DNA of 64,000 bases from Cryptomeria japonica (taxonomy: Eukaryota; Streptophyta; Pinopsida; Cupressales; Cupressaceae): contig NC_081415.1 in assembly GCF_030272615.1 (NCBI RefSeq), positions 103,346,796 to 103,410,795 on the forward strand, in the 5' to 3' direction. Position 1 is the stretch's first letter; each line of letters opens with the position of its first letter. This document shows positions 23,505 to 35,346 of the stretch, in pieces. Below the pieces are notes generated by a model. The model ran no database searches. It had not been told where the DNA came from and worked only from the letters and a program-made list of their open reading frames with translations. The position numbers were made by a program, and so were the translations under genes.

Positions 23505-26394
23505 ATGGGGAGTAGTAGTCATTGGAAGTCTAAACGCAAAAGAAAACTTTCAAATGACCAAATTGAAGTATATAGAGAAAGAGATAGAGAATGTCATAGG
23601 AGGAGAAGACAAGGTATGTTAAATATTGCTAATGTTACTTCAAGTGAAGAGGAAATTGAATTTGAAAATGTGCCACAAGTTATTGAAATGAAAATGTATA
23701 TTTTGAAAGTGAAATTTTTGAAATTTTGAAAATGTTGAAAGTGATAATGAAAATGCTCAACATGTGGAAATTTTTGACATAGGAGGTGAAAATGTGGAAA
23801 ACTTTAACATTGAAGGTGGAATTTCTCAACCAAGTGAACCATATGTAACACCTAATTACTTTAGAAATGAAGACCCTCTCATGGATGAAAGACAAATTCC
23901 AAATCCAAGACCTTCATGAGCCCCAAAATTGTTATTTGAAATCGATGAGAACATTATTGTGAATCTTGAAGGCAAGAGGTCAACAAGAACCATTCGGTTG
24001 TGGGCTACACAACTTTTCAACTAAAATTTTAGCAATAAGACATTGACCGAGCAATGCCAACTCTTTGTTCAATTGGTAAAGATGATAAAGATGAGACCAT
24101 TGCTAAACAAATTGAAGATTCGTATGAACAAGAAGATGGAGAGACATTCTATTATTGCAAAAAATCTATTTGACACTCTCAATTCTATTGGAAAGAATAC
24201 CAAAGAAAGAGATAAGAGAGCCGCTTGAAGAGTGATTACAACCTCCTTAGTAAGCCATCAATTGAGGAAGGCTCGTCAAATGAGACAAACTTGTGTTGAT
24301 TTTAACATAAACCGTAAAACTTTGGATAGAGCACTTGCATGAAGACAAAGACTTGATGATCCACTTCAACAAGATACATGGGCATTTGGTGGGAGGCTTC
24401 CACATGTTGATAGAAAGTTGACTGACAATGTGAAGGAGGAGATTTAGCAATTTTGGCACTCTAATTCTAGAGTGTCACCCAATGTAAAGGACGTTTTGAA
24501 ATTAAGAATCGACAACTGAGACCACACACCGCATCCCAAACATTTCTTGGAATCAAGCCAAACAATTTTGTACAATTTTTTTTGTGAATTACATCCAACT
24601 TTGCAAATATCACATGGGGCCTTTGAATCTTTGAAACCATTTTCTTAAGATTCGTAATACTTGTTGTTGCAAGTACCATGTGGAGTTTTCAATGTACCAT
24701 GAACTTTTATGTCATATTTGTTCTACAATGCATACTAATGAGATGTTGTAGGAGTGTGGTGCAATGCTATTTCTGAGATCATCAAGAGATTTGCAAGATC
24801 TATTTTTATGCCCTAGAGATGATGGATGCTATTTCTATAGAAATGATTGTTTGAATGAGAAGTGCTCAGAATGTGGTGGGTTGTCAAAGTTTGTTTCATG
24901 TTTTCATGAGGGCAGTGAACACTAGTTTGGAAAGAATTATGTTGAGAAAAAAAGATACAAGACAGTGAAATATACTTTGAAGAGTAGAGGTGAAGGTTCT
25001 AGATACGAATTAGTCTCAAGAGAAATGAGTATTGCTGATTTTATTTTGGATTTTAAGGAAAATATTTTCTACAAGTATGCAAGGCACACCCATAGGTCTC
25101 AGTGGTTGGATCAACAGTTCAGGATGTGTAAGAACTCTTTTCCAATTGGCACTATTGTATCGGTGGTTGATTTTGCAGAGAACTATACACTACAACCACA
25201 GAATGAGGTGCAGTCTCAGTACTACAATTCAGTCCAGATTGCTATTTTTGTTCACATTATATATAGACATTCTCTCATAGTACAAAAGAGGACAAGAAGA
25301 TAATAAGGGAGTATCATTTTTATATGAGTGATGATAGATCACACTCCTCCAAGTATGTGCAACATTCTTTTGAGAATTTTTTTGAGTTCTTGCATGAGAA
25401 AGATATTGCAATTGACTAACATATAATATGGTCAGATAATTGTATGGGACAATTCAAGAATGCTCGTATGTTTTATTGGTTGAGTAGAATGCATGTAGAG
25501 AGGTGTATACCTCATATTTGGTTTTTTTTCTAGGCAGGGCATGGGAAGGGATAGCATGATGGAGTAGGTGCATGTTTCAAGAGAGCTCTAGTTAAGGAGC
25601 AATTGAGGATTTCAGGTGAAAATTTCTCTGATGCACGTTCTATTATTGATTGGTGTAGTTCAGCATTGTCACATGGAGGTACTCTTGATTCAGCAGTGAG
25701 CATATTCTTTTGGTTGGTTGAGGAGGGAAGAGTGGGAGATAGATTGGATTGTCAAACAATTAAAGATTCTTCAAAGATGCATTCATTTCTCAGCTCAGAT
25801 GCAAGTACATGGACCATTTGGACAAGAGTGTTGGCTTGTTTTTGTCAGAGTTGTGTTCAGTGTGATTGGGATCAATGTGAGTCAAGTGAGTTGGTTGATA
25901 CGTGGATTCCCCACTATCTAACTCCTTTATCTCAAACAATATCCTTGTCAAACGATGACATGGAAAGTTCACTTGAGTATGATCATCTATCAGATCTTGT
26001 ACAACCAAGATATGTTTTTGCAGTTGTCGCACCAAAAGGGAATGAAGAGAGATCAGAATATTGGTTGGCATGATGTGTACAGGGGAAAAAAAAGCTAACA
26101 CAACCAGTGACAGATGATGATGAGTTCACATATCCTACAGGTTCAGTTGTTGTTGTGGGAACTTGGTTGCGAACATACATGATTAGAAAGAATGGCATGC
26201 CTGCATTTGAAGACTATGAGAGACACAAAACCATTATAATGTATTCACACCTTATTATAGCTACAAATGTCAAGTTGTTGAAGCATCAAGAAAAACCAAA
26301 GAACAAAGAGCTATGGATAGTGACTACTGCTGATCATGAAGCAATACTAGATACTCTTAAGCAAAGAGATGACCCTTCAGGCACACTTGATTAG
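23505..26394 (+). pseudogene. DDE-type transposase of the 12.8-kb element, decayed
   Basis: The probable start is the ATG at 23505 (MGSSSHWKSKRKRKLS, strongly basic). The frame then shifts and is broken by many TAG/TGA/TAA. An arm with NINRKTLDRA near 24300 looks like a DNA-binding helix-turn-helix. A cysteine cluster (CPRDDGC ... CLNEKCSECG) lies near 24809-24880. The RNase-H-fold landmarks follow: VDFAENY (D codon 25169-25171), WSDNCMGQFKN (D codon 25435-25437), and GHGKG then HDGVGACFKRA near 25535-25575. The C-terminal part reads 25603-26394 with one TGA. VDFAENY, then SDxxxxQFKN, then HGKG-DG is a signature I recognise from uncharacterised eukaryotic transposase-like proteins. I assign the DDE role from that arrangement, not from a named family. 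A frameshift near 25278 splits the first two aspartates. Confidence 0.68.
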
Positions 26395-27526
26395 TAGGTC
26401 TTCAACGGTGCCTTATTTTTTTTATCATGCATTTCATTTCAAACAATGATCATTAAACCTTAATGTTCAATTTTATTACGTGTATATTAAGGATGTGTTG
26501 AAAATGCAGGTCTATTGATGAACGTTGTTTTTGGGCAACACAGTTTTTGCATGCACATAGTGGGTACACTCGATATAATCGGAAGGGATGTATTTTTGCA
26601 ACATGACTTATTATCATGCATTTGATGAGCTTTGCAATTTTTGTTATTAGAGAACACTATTTGACAATTTTTGATGATATAACTATCACAAAACCTTTCT
26701 ACTCATGCAGGTCTTTTTTGATGATATACAATAGTATCACATTATGATTTTTGCGTCAACATAGTGGGTTCTATTGATATAATTCGAGGGGACATATTTT
26801 TCTGGTATATAATCCCACCTTTTCATTTATTATCGTTCATCCATGCATTTTATGTGTAGACTAACAATTCTTAAAAATACAGGTTCATGCTAGATCATTC
26901 GCCATTGACAAGACCCTCTCTTGGTGATGGTACATATTCCTTTGTGCATTACTGAGATAAAATTTTGTGCGTAAACATTAAGTCAAGTGAATGTATTGAT
27001 ATTTAGAAATGACCATATCTACCATTGTCTTCAACCATGCAAAGAAATGCAGTGAGAAGGGCTTTAATCAACATGCGTATTTCTTCAAAGTTATGCTTGT
27101 ATACTTTGCAGAGAAACTGGTAAGTTTTGTAATTATACAATCTTGTGTGTCTTAAAATTTGTTTCTTGTTGCACATTCATTTTGCATAAAAAGGTTACTT
27201 ATTTTGGTCTTCATTTATATGTAGGCATTGTTGTACGTAAGCTTTTCTCTTAGGACATGAGGATGTCTGATGCAGATGAGGTGGGATGTTGTATTTGTAT
27301 ATGGATGTGAATTGATGTAACATTGTTATGATGATATACAATTTCCATGAACAAATTGGTTTAGTTATATTGATGATAATGTCCATGTATGTGTACATGA
27401 GTACATTGGTGTAGTTATATTGATAATGAAAAAAAAAATCAAGTTTCCATATCCCTTGGATGTCACATGCAAGTGTAATGGCAATTATGTTTATACAATA
27501 CATTGAAATATTGATGATCATTCGCA
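26395..27526. other. Region between transposase and satellite
   Basis: No coding frame. Three GCAG/ACAG-GT boundaries (near 26510, 26710 and 26882), each followed by similar short AT-rich text, might be remnants of 3' exons or local duplications. The text with TAGTGGGT and GATATAAT occurs twice, near 26560 and 26764. Confidence 0.4.
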
Positions 27527-29729
27527 GGTGCCATGGATTCTGAGATAGGGCCAGTCAAAGTTTGACAATTTTGAGCACTTAGGGCACTCAAGGGACGATG
27601 TCGGTAGGGTATGACCCCGAGCGTTCGATCGAGTGGGGGGGGCAAAATAGGAGCATAGGGTAATAATTCCTAATTGGACATGTCAGAGCTGGTGGTTCAT
27701 TATCGTGACAAGATTAACGAGAAATTGGCCACGCGACAACATTCGATTGAGTGAGACTGACGATTTTTTTGCCAACCGAAAAATTGCTGCCTTAATAAAA
27801 TCGTAGGGAAACTTGAAAAACCGAGATAGGATTTTTTAGGGACCCCTCTCGTGGCCCCATAGGTTCAAATGGATTGTTCGTAGGTGCCACAGATTCTGAG
27901 TTAGGGCCCATCAAAGTTTGACAATTTTCAGCACTTAGGGTGCTCAAGGGACGACGTCGGTAGGGTATGACCCCAAGCATTCGATCGAGTGGGAGGGGGG
28001 GGAAATAGGAGCATGCATAGGGTAATAATGCCTAACTGAACATGTTGGAGCCAACGGTTCATCATCGCGACAAGCTGAACGAGAAATTGGCCATGCGACA
28101 ACATTCGATTGAGTGAGACTGACGAATTTTTTTGCCAACCAAAAAATTGCTGCCCTAATAAAACCACAGGGCAACATGAAAACTTGAGATAGGATTTTGT
28201 AGGTACCCCTCTTATGGCTCTGTAGGTTCAAACAGATCATTTGTAGGTACCACGAATTTTGAATTAGGGTTCGTCAAAGTTTGATAATTTTGAGCACTTA
28301 AGGCACTCAAGGGATGACGTCGGTAGGGTATGACCCCGAGTGTTCGATCGAGTGGGGGGGGGGAATAGGAGCATGCATAGGGTACTAATGCCTAACTGGA
28401 CATGTCAGAGCTGACGGTTCGTCATCGCAATGAACTGAATGATAAATTGGCCATGCGACAACATTCGATTGAGTGAGACTGATGATTTTTTCGCCAACCG
28501 AAAAATTGCTACCCTCATAAAACCGTAGGGAAACATGAAAAACAAAGATAGGCTTTTGTAGGGACCCCTCTCATGGTCCCGTAGATTCAAATGGACCATT
28601 TGTAGGTGCCACAGATTCTAAGTTAGGGCCAGTCAAAGTTTGACAATTTGGAGCACTTAGGGCACTCAAGGGATGGTGTCGGTAGGGTATGACCCCAAGC
28701 GTTCGATCGAGTGGGGGGGGGGGGGGGGGGAAATAGGAGCATGCATAGGGTAGTAATACCTAAGTGGACATGTGGGAGCTGATAGTTCATCATCGTGATG
28801 AGTTGAACGAGAAATTGGCCACATGACAACATTCGATTGAGTGAGACTGACGATTTTTTTGCCAACCGAAAAATTGCTGCCCCAATAAAACCGTAGGGCA
28901 ACATGAAAAATTGAGATAGGATTTTGTAGGGACACCTCTTATGGCCCCGTAGGTTCAAACGGATCATTTGTAGGTGCCACAGATTCTGAGTTAGGGCCCA
29001 TCAAAGCTTGACAATTTTGAGCACCTAGGGTGCTCAAGGGACGATGTTGGTAGGGTATGACCCCGAGCGTTCGATCAAGTGGGGGGGGGGGGGAAATAGG
29101 AGCATGCATAAGGTATTAATGCCTAAGTGGACATGTCAGAGCTAACGGTTCATCATCACAACGAGCTGAACGAGAAATTGGCCACGTGACAACATTCGAT
29201 TGAGTGAGATTGACGATTTTTTTGCCAACCAAAAAATTGCCGCCCTAATAAAACCATAAGGCAAATTGAAAAACTAAGATAGGCTTTTGTAGGGACCCCT
29301 CTCATGGCCCTGTAGGTTCAAACAGATCATTTGTAGGTGCCATATATTCTGAGTTAGGGCCCGTCAAATTTTGACAATTTTGAGCACTTAGGGCACTCAA
29401 GGGACGACGCCAGTAGGGTATGACCCTGAGCATTCGATCGAGTGGGGGGGGGGGGGGAATAGGAGCATGCATAGGGTAATAATGCCTAACTGGACATGTT
29501 AGAGTTGATGGTTCATCATTGTGATGAGCTAAACGAGAAATTGGCCACGCGACAACATTCGATTGAGTGAGACTGACAATTTTTTCGCCAACCGAAAAAT
29601 TGCTGCCCTAATAAAACCGTAAGTTAACTTGAAAAACTGAGATATGCTTTTGTAGGGACCCCTCTCATGGCCCTATAGGTTGACAATTTTGAGCACTTAG
29701 GGCACTCAAGGGACAACGCTGGTAGGGTA
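27527..29729. repeat. ~360-bp satellite, about six tandem copies
   Basis: Units start at the GTGCCAC-AGATTCTGAGTTAGGGCC motif near 27529, 27893, 28247, 28607, 28974 and 29337. A truncated copy ends near 29729. Spacing is 357-368 bp. Every copy has a TTCGATCGAGTG motif followed by a G-run of 8 to 18, plus ACAACATTCGATTGAGTGAGA. Copies differ by scattered transitions. Short minus-strand ORFs recurring in each copy are explained by the repetition. Confidence 0.93.
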
Positions 29730-30087
29730 TGAATTGTATTGTTCATTAAATGAATTATATTGTTCATTATACAAACAACACTTATGATGAAATGAAATGA
29801 ATTGTATTGTTCATTAAATAACCATTATTAACCATTGTTAATTATTGGAATGAAGATTAAATATTTCCAAGATAAAACCACACACATATGAGCAACAATT
29901 TATATGATCGAATATCAACTTCTGTATATATAAAAATGTCAAATGATTACAAATGTATGTCCATACACAAATATGGCATAAACACCAACTGAAACAAAAT
30001 GTATGTCTAAATACATGAATGTATGTCCATATACAAAATATACATGCCAACTAGACATGTAAGCATCCCAAAACTATCTATAATATC

Positions 30088-32010
30088 CTAAGCTGTTGAT
30101 GGATCATCAAAATCGATCCTCTTCACCACACTGCTCGGCTCTAAAGGATCCTGCACAAGAAAAACAAACCACAATTAGTATTAGTTATATTATATAATTC
30201 ACATTCTAAAAGTTAACATAAAAATGAACTATAATTGAACTATTCATGTTTACCTCATCTTCACGTTTTCTCTTCAGCTTTGCAGGACTCTTGATGTATG
30301 TCTTTGGTAGAGGAGGTATGTTTTGAATATTTTCATAGAAAGCCTACATATGTTCAGAAACATTACATTGATACAAGTTAGCATATCATTGTCACTAATA
30401 ATAACAAATTATATCTACTAATAAAAATAAAAAATAAACACGCATCTACTTGAGGCATCTCTTCTTCTTCTTTAGGTATACTGGGTGTAGTCATCAAGGA
30501 TGTGAAGCCAAGAATTCTCTGTATATATACACAACAAGTATATGAAACTATCAATCTATGTCTAGACATGTATAATCACTATAAGTTATTTAAACTATTC
30601 ATTCAATCATATTTGCATTCAATTACCTTTCCTTTGTCTCCAACTGCACTACCAGATCCTAAATCAGTCTACCCCGCACTCGTGCTACTTGTGCCCTACA
30701 AGAGTAAAATAAGATATACATGCAAGTTACTACATAATCTAATTAATACCAATATGAATGCTGAGCATGTATGTACAATAAAATACAAACGACTAGGTGC
30801 AATAATATATGTACCGTCAAGCTATCAAGGCCAAATGAAATGGCCGACAAGGTGCCCTCCTGAATCTATCTCAACTCATCCTCGGTCATTAACTGTTAAA
30901 TAGACCATGTAAATAAAAATTAGTACTTAATATTATCTAGATTATAAATATTTTATTAAAATATAACATGAACTGTGAAAATACAAATCTTACCACTACA
31001 TCATCAATGTATGATGACGGTGCCTCCTCACCTCTAGCATGTGAGGACTCCCTAGGGTATCCTCCAGTCCGAGTAATAATATCTGGTGCATCATGCATCT
31101 CATGCACCTCATAATCTGCACTGTGCATAGGAGGATCAACGGGCTGTCCAACTGGACCCAAGCATACGTGCCCACACATGACACAACTATGGGGCACGCA
31201 TATGTGTGGAGTTGAGGATGACGTGTCAATGCCACTGTATGCACCGCTACCATCAAGAGTAGGCTGAGCTACTGACACAGCTTGAGAAACCAAAAGGCTA
31301 CTCAAAGAGTGAATAGCCGATATGGTCCATGAAGCCGCCTCACAAATGATATCAGGATGCTACACTGCAGGTGGGGGATCAACAGGAGGAGGGGAGAAAA
31401 ATGGGCCCTGGACTACTCTGACTACCCCAAGTCTATTTTTGGGCATACCTAAACCTACACTCTGGAAAGGTTGGATGTCAAAGTAGTTCACATGTTTGTG
31501 TAAAACAAACTTAGCATACAATTTTTTTATGAAATAGAAAGGGATATCAAGATTGTTGTTGGGTGGTTTGTCGAAAACCATCCACCAACGATCCCAAAAG
31601 TTTTTCACAATCCCATCATTTGTGCACCATTTAATAGAAAGTTTTGTTTTTTTGGGATCTACGGGTTGACCAGTGCAGGGATTGAGAAACAATGAGGCGA
31701 TTTCGGCTTTGGATATCTCGAGATGCTTGATATCCTTATACGACAAGCCATCTGCATATTTTTCCCTCATAGAATCTTGCCACAAAAGGGCGACATTGTG
31801 CTCCTCAGTCATGGTTTCCATACCCTTTATGATCGATGTGAGAGGACCAAACATTGGGTTTAGACGAGGGATCCTACGATATACTTCTGCAATCCCCCTC
31901 AATTCATTCAAATTTTGTGCAATCAAATCCTGAATTGAGGGGGGGTTTGGCAAATGAGGGTTTGGTTGTTGCAGTTGTGGTTGGTCAGTGTTTTCATTGT
32001 TATCCCCCAT
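30088..32010 (-). pseudogene. Six-exon gene of unknown function in the DNA transposon
   Basis: Exons on the minus strand: 32010-30994, 30892-30815, 30695-30627, 30518-30450, 30343-30254 and 30150-30088. Every internal boundary is GT...AG and every exon length is a multiple of three, so the spliced frame runs from MGDNNENTD to ...DFDDPSTA and a TAG at 30088-30090, 461 residues. It is broken only by three TAG codons (31360-31362, 30866-30868, 30669-30671). Exon 1 is a proline/asparagine-rich start, then a globular part with WCTNDGIVKNFWDRWWMVFD, then a proline-rich hinge and a Cys cluster (CVPHSCVMCGHVC). Late exons are acidic or basic (KEEEE, KLKRKRED). I recognise no family. Opposite orientation to the transposase and location inside the TIRs suggest an accessory transposon protein; a captured host gene is the alternative. 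Confidence 0.68.
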
Positions 32011-32365
32011 TTTTAACCTAATTGAATGTAAATAATTAAATTTAGTTAACAAATTTAAACAATTAGGTATTTGATTAAAAAAACCTAGTTTTCATGAAAA
32101 AAATCATATTTTCAATGAAAAATCAAATAAACATTCACAAAAAATATAAAAAAGAAATGAAAATGATTGAAAACGATAAAATTCTTACCTTCCAATCTAT
32201 TTTTTAGCATTTTTTTGCCAAAACACCAGATATCGGGTGCACCGGATATCGAATTTTGATAAAATCGCGCAGCCCGTGAGTTAAAAATGACTCACAGGCT
32301 GTCACTGTCGAAATATATTTGTCTCAGACAATTGGATATTTGATTTTTATACTTAAATTATTTTA

Positions 32366-32682
32366 AAATAACATATATAATATAATAATATATTTTATAA
32401 TATAATAATATATTATATAATATGTATTATATTATATTATAAAATATAATTATATATTATAATATATAATATATAATATAATATAATATATTATATTATA
32501 TAATACGTATTATATAATACGTATTATATAATATATTATTATATTATATTATAATATAATACTATATTATATAATATGTATTATATAATATATTATTATA
32601 TTATAATTACATATTATATAATATATATAATATAATATATTATTATATTATATAATATGTAATATATAATATATTTTTTAAG
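32366..32682. repeat. AT-only low-complexity tract
   Basis: About 300 bp of TATAATATAT-type sequence with only a handful of G or C bases, full of small palindromes such as ATAATACGTATTAT. It could extrude cruciforms. Confidence 0.9.
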
Positions 32683-32689
32683 TTAAAAT

Positions 32690-32875
32690 TAAAAATAAAA
32701 ATCAGATATCTGATTTTATCGGATATCCGATTTGCATAGGTAATTACCAAGCCAAGGTGTACTGACACCCAGGCCAAGCAAAAAGTCAACATAGATTTTC
32801 GTGTTTTTAGGCGAGTGAAGAAGTCTATTTTTTTCACATCACCACTTTTTGGCCCCTTTTGATCCTGCACTAACC
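32690..32875 (+). repeat. Right end and inverted repeat of the DNA transposon
   Basis: Contains CAGATATCTGATTTTATCGGATATCCGATTT (two GATATC palindromes) near 32703-32732 and then the terminal repeat ending CCTTTTGATCCTGCACTAACC. The same GATATC motifs occur at the arms of the giant palindrome. Confidence 0.65.
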
Positions 32876-32880
32876 CTACT

Positions 32881-35040
32881 CCTAGATACCACAACAGAAT
32901 GGTGTAATTGAATGGGTGAATATAACAATTCAAGAGGTCGCTAGAACAATGATGAATGAATCAAGTCTACCGGAAATCTACTAGAAAGAAGAAATACACA
33001 TTGCAGTAACACTCTTAATAGAGTACATATTAGAAGGAATCATGGGAAGGTATCTTATTAAATTTGGTATGGAAGGACTCCATTTGTAAAATATTTCAAA
33101 GTATTTGGATGTAAATTCTATAGCAGAAGTGATGAAGAAAATTTAGGAAACTTTGACACACGAGTTGATGAAGGTATTTTCCTTGGGTACTCTACTAAAA
33201 GCAAAGCTTAAAAATGTTATAACAAAACACTAAGAAGAATTGTTGAAAGAACAAATGTAAAGGTTGATGAAGACACTTTGAAGAATGCAGTTGTAGAGAT
33301 GGGATATGAATTTGATGAGTCTACTAGAAAACCAGAAGAAGAAAAGGTTAAAGAAATACAAGTACATGATGATAAGGAAGATGCTCTATAAAATGCTTCT
33401 TAGACTGATGTATGTGCAACATAATCATTTAGATAAATAGGTTATCAAACACAAGAACAAAGGTATTATCACAAGAAGTAAAGTTGTTGAAGAATAGGTG
33501 AACTTATGCTTAATTTCAGAGATAGAGTAGAAAATAGTAAAAGATGATTGCAGTGGTCAACATTGGGTGAAAGCTATGAAAGAAAAATTGGAATAGATTG
33601 AGAAGAATTAGACTTGGGAACTTGTCCCAAGACTCGTTGACAAGAATGTGATAGGAACTAAATGGGTATTTCAGAGAAAATTGGATGAATATGGACACAT
33701 GGTGATAAAGAAGGTAAGACTTGTATGTAACGGCTATTCAAAAGTAGAAGGTATAGATTTTGAGGAAACTTATTCTCTTGTAGCAAGAAAGGAAGCTATC
33801 ATCATGTTTTTGGCTTTTGCGGAACACAAGGATTTGAAGGTCTATCAAATGGATGTGAAGTCTGCAATCCAAAATGGAGAACTGAAGAGGATGTATATAT
33901 AGATTGTCTGAAAGGATTCAATCTACTAGACACTTCAGATATGATCTGTAAATTGAGGAAGACATTGTATGGAATAAATAAAGCTCCAAGAGCCTAGTAT
34001 GCAAGGTTTGACAGGTATTTTCTAAAGAAAGAATTTCAAAAAGGTACTACTGTTAGTAATCTCTAATTTAGGGTTGCAAAAAATGACATCTTGATTGTAG
34101 TTGTTTATGTGGATGATATAATCTTTGGAGGAAATGATGGTATGTTCAAGAAGAGTTTAAAATTCCTATGATTGAGGAGATGAATTTATTTCTTGGTTTA
34201 CAAGTTATTCAGAAGGATGATGGTATGTTTATTTCATAATCTAAGTATGTTAAATAAATGTTGAAGAAGTTTGGAATGAAAAATGCTAAACTTGTACGTA
34301 CTCCTATGGCTATTGGTTGTAAGTTGATAAAAGATGTTGAATCACAAAAGAATGATCAAAGCATATACAAATAAATGATTTGGAGGATTATTGTACCTAG
34401 CGACTACTAGACCGGATATCATGCATGATGTTTATCTTGTGGCTATATTTCACCAAGATCCTAGAGAGAGACATGTTGTTACTATGAAAAGAATTTTAAG
34501 ATACTTAAAAATTAGAAACATATGGACTATGGTATCATAGAAGATATAATTCTACTCTTATTGCCTATGTCGATGCAAATTGGGCTAGGTGTGTGGATGA
34601 CAAGAAAAGTACAAGTGGGTGTGCATTTTTCCTTGGACCCTGGTTGGTTGCTTGGTCAAGTAAGAAATAGGACTTGAGTATCTTTGTCTACTATTGAAGT
34701 TGAATTTATTGATGTTGCTACCTGTTGTACTTAGGTATTATGGATGAAATAAACTTTGAAAGACATTGGAATATTGTTTAATGAACATATTTCTATCTTT
34801 TGTGACAATAATCGTGCGATAAACATTTCTAATAATCTAAGACTACATTCAAGAACAAAACACATTTGAATTCAGTACAACTTTTTTAGGGAGAAAGTTT
34901 TGGAGAATGAAGTGAAGATTGATTATGTGCCTACAAAGGAATAGATTGATGATATCTTTAATAAAGCACTCGCTAAAGATACTTTTGAATATCTCTAGGA
35001 GAAATTAGGGGTTATTGCCCCTCCTTTTTTGAACTAAATA
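32881..35040 (+). pseudogene. Copia-A integrase end, RT and RNase H
   Basis: Begins with the integrase PQQNGVIEWVN segment (32889-32925) that continues the frame cut at 20077. RT: VIGTKWVFQRKLDEYGHM near 33650, VYQMDVKSAIQNGEL near 33842, catalytic YVDDIIFGG at 34106-34130. RNase [19 protein letters not shown] near 34568. Numerous TAG/TGA/TAA stops and frameshifts make it clearly dead. At the third key acidic position the RNase H keeps VEFI-like text near 34700. Confidence 0.85.
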
Positions 35041-35334
35041 TGTATAGAGATGCATTAGCCTAGTAAACTTCATGAATACTATTATTTTGGACTAATGATT
35101 TGGGACTACCTCTTAGAGGAGCTAAGTGCAGTTGTAATTTTCTGAAGAGTTGAATAGAATGAGCTAATGGTTTTTGTATCTGAGTGTTTGTTCTAGTTGA
35201 CAAAGGGGGAGAGAACAAGAAGATGAAATGTCTAGCAAAGTGGGAGAGAACATGAAATGGATTGTTTTTTGGTTTTTGGAGAATTTTGGTATAAGAGATA
35301 TTGTTGTTGTTATTGATGTGTTTCCATCAATGAC

Positions 35335-35345
35335 AAAGGGGGAGA
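35335..35345 (+). other. Polypurine tract of Copia-A
   Basis: AAAGGGGGAGA, one base before the 3' LTR; identical to the Copia-B tract, which fits their similar LTR ends. Confidence 0.8.
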
Positions 35346-35346
35346 T

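Larger units (their letters stand above)
20078..32875 (+). mobile_element. 12.8-kb DNA transposon with TIRs and 5-bp TSD
   Basis: Inserted between integrase codons of Copia-A. CTACT is present at 20073-20077 and 32876-32880, and excising one copy restores the expected LSTPR...PQQNG integrase stretch, apart from one missing base. The ends are imperfect inverted repeats: left GGGTATGTGCAGGATCA, right (reverse complement) GGTTAGTGCAGGATCA, followed by a shared GCCAAAA and AGTGG. It holds a DDE-type transposase gene on the + strand and a six-exon gene on the - strand, plus satellite and microsatellite DNA. The TSD length and termini do not fit hAT, Mutator, CACTA or Harbinger well. I leave the superfamily open. 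Confidence 0.78.

Noticed and set aside
27792-28967. Similar minus-strand ORFs in each satellite unit
   Set aside because: Recurrence is due to tandem duplication; frames are broken by the varying G-runs and show no domain.
30088-32010. TAG readthrough or recoding, because all three stops are TAG
   Set aside because: TAG is exactly what C-to-T decay of CAG gives, and other dead genes here show the same plus TGA from CGA; recoding in a plant nuclear gene has no support.
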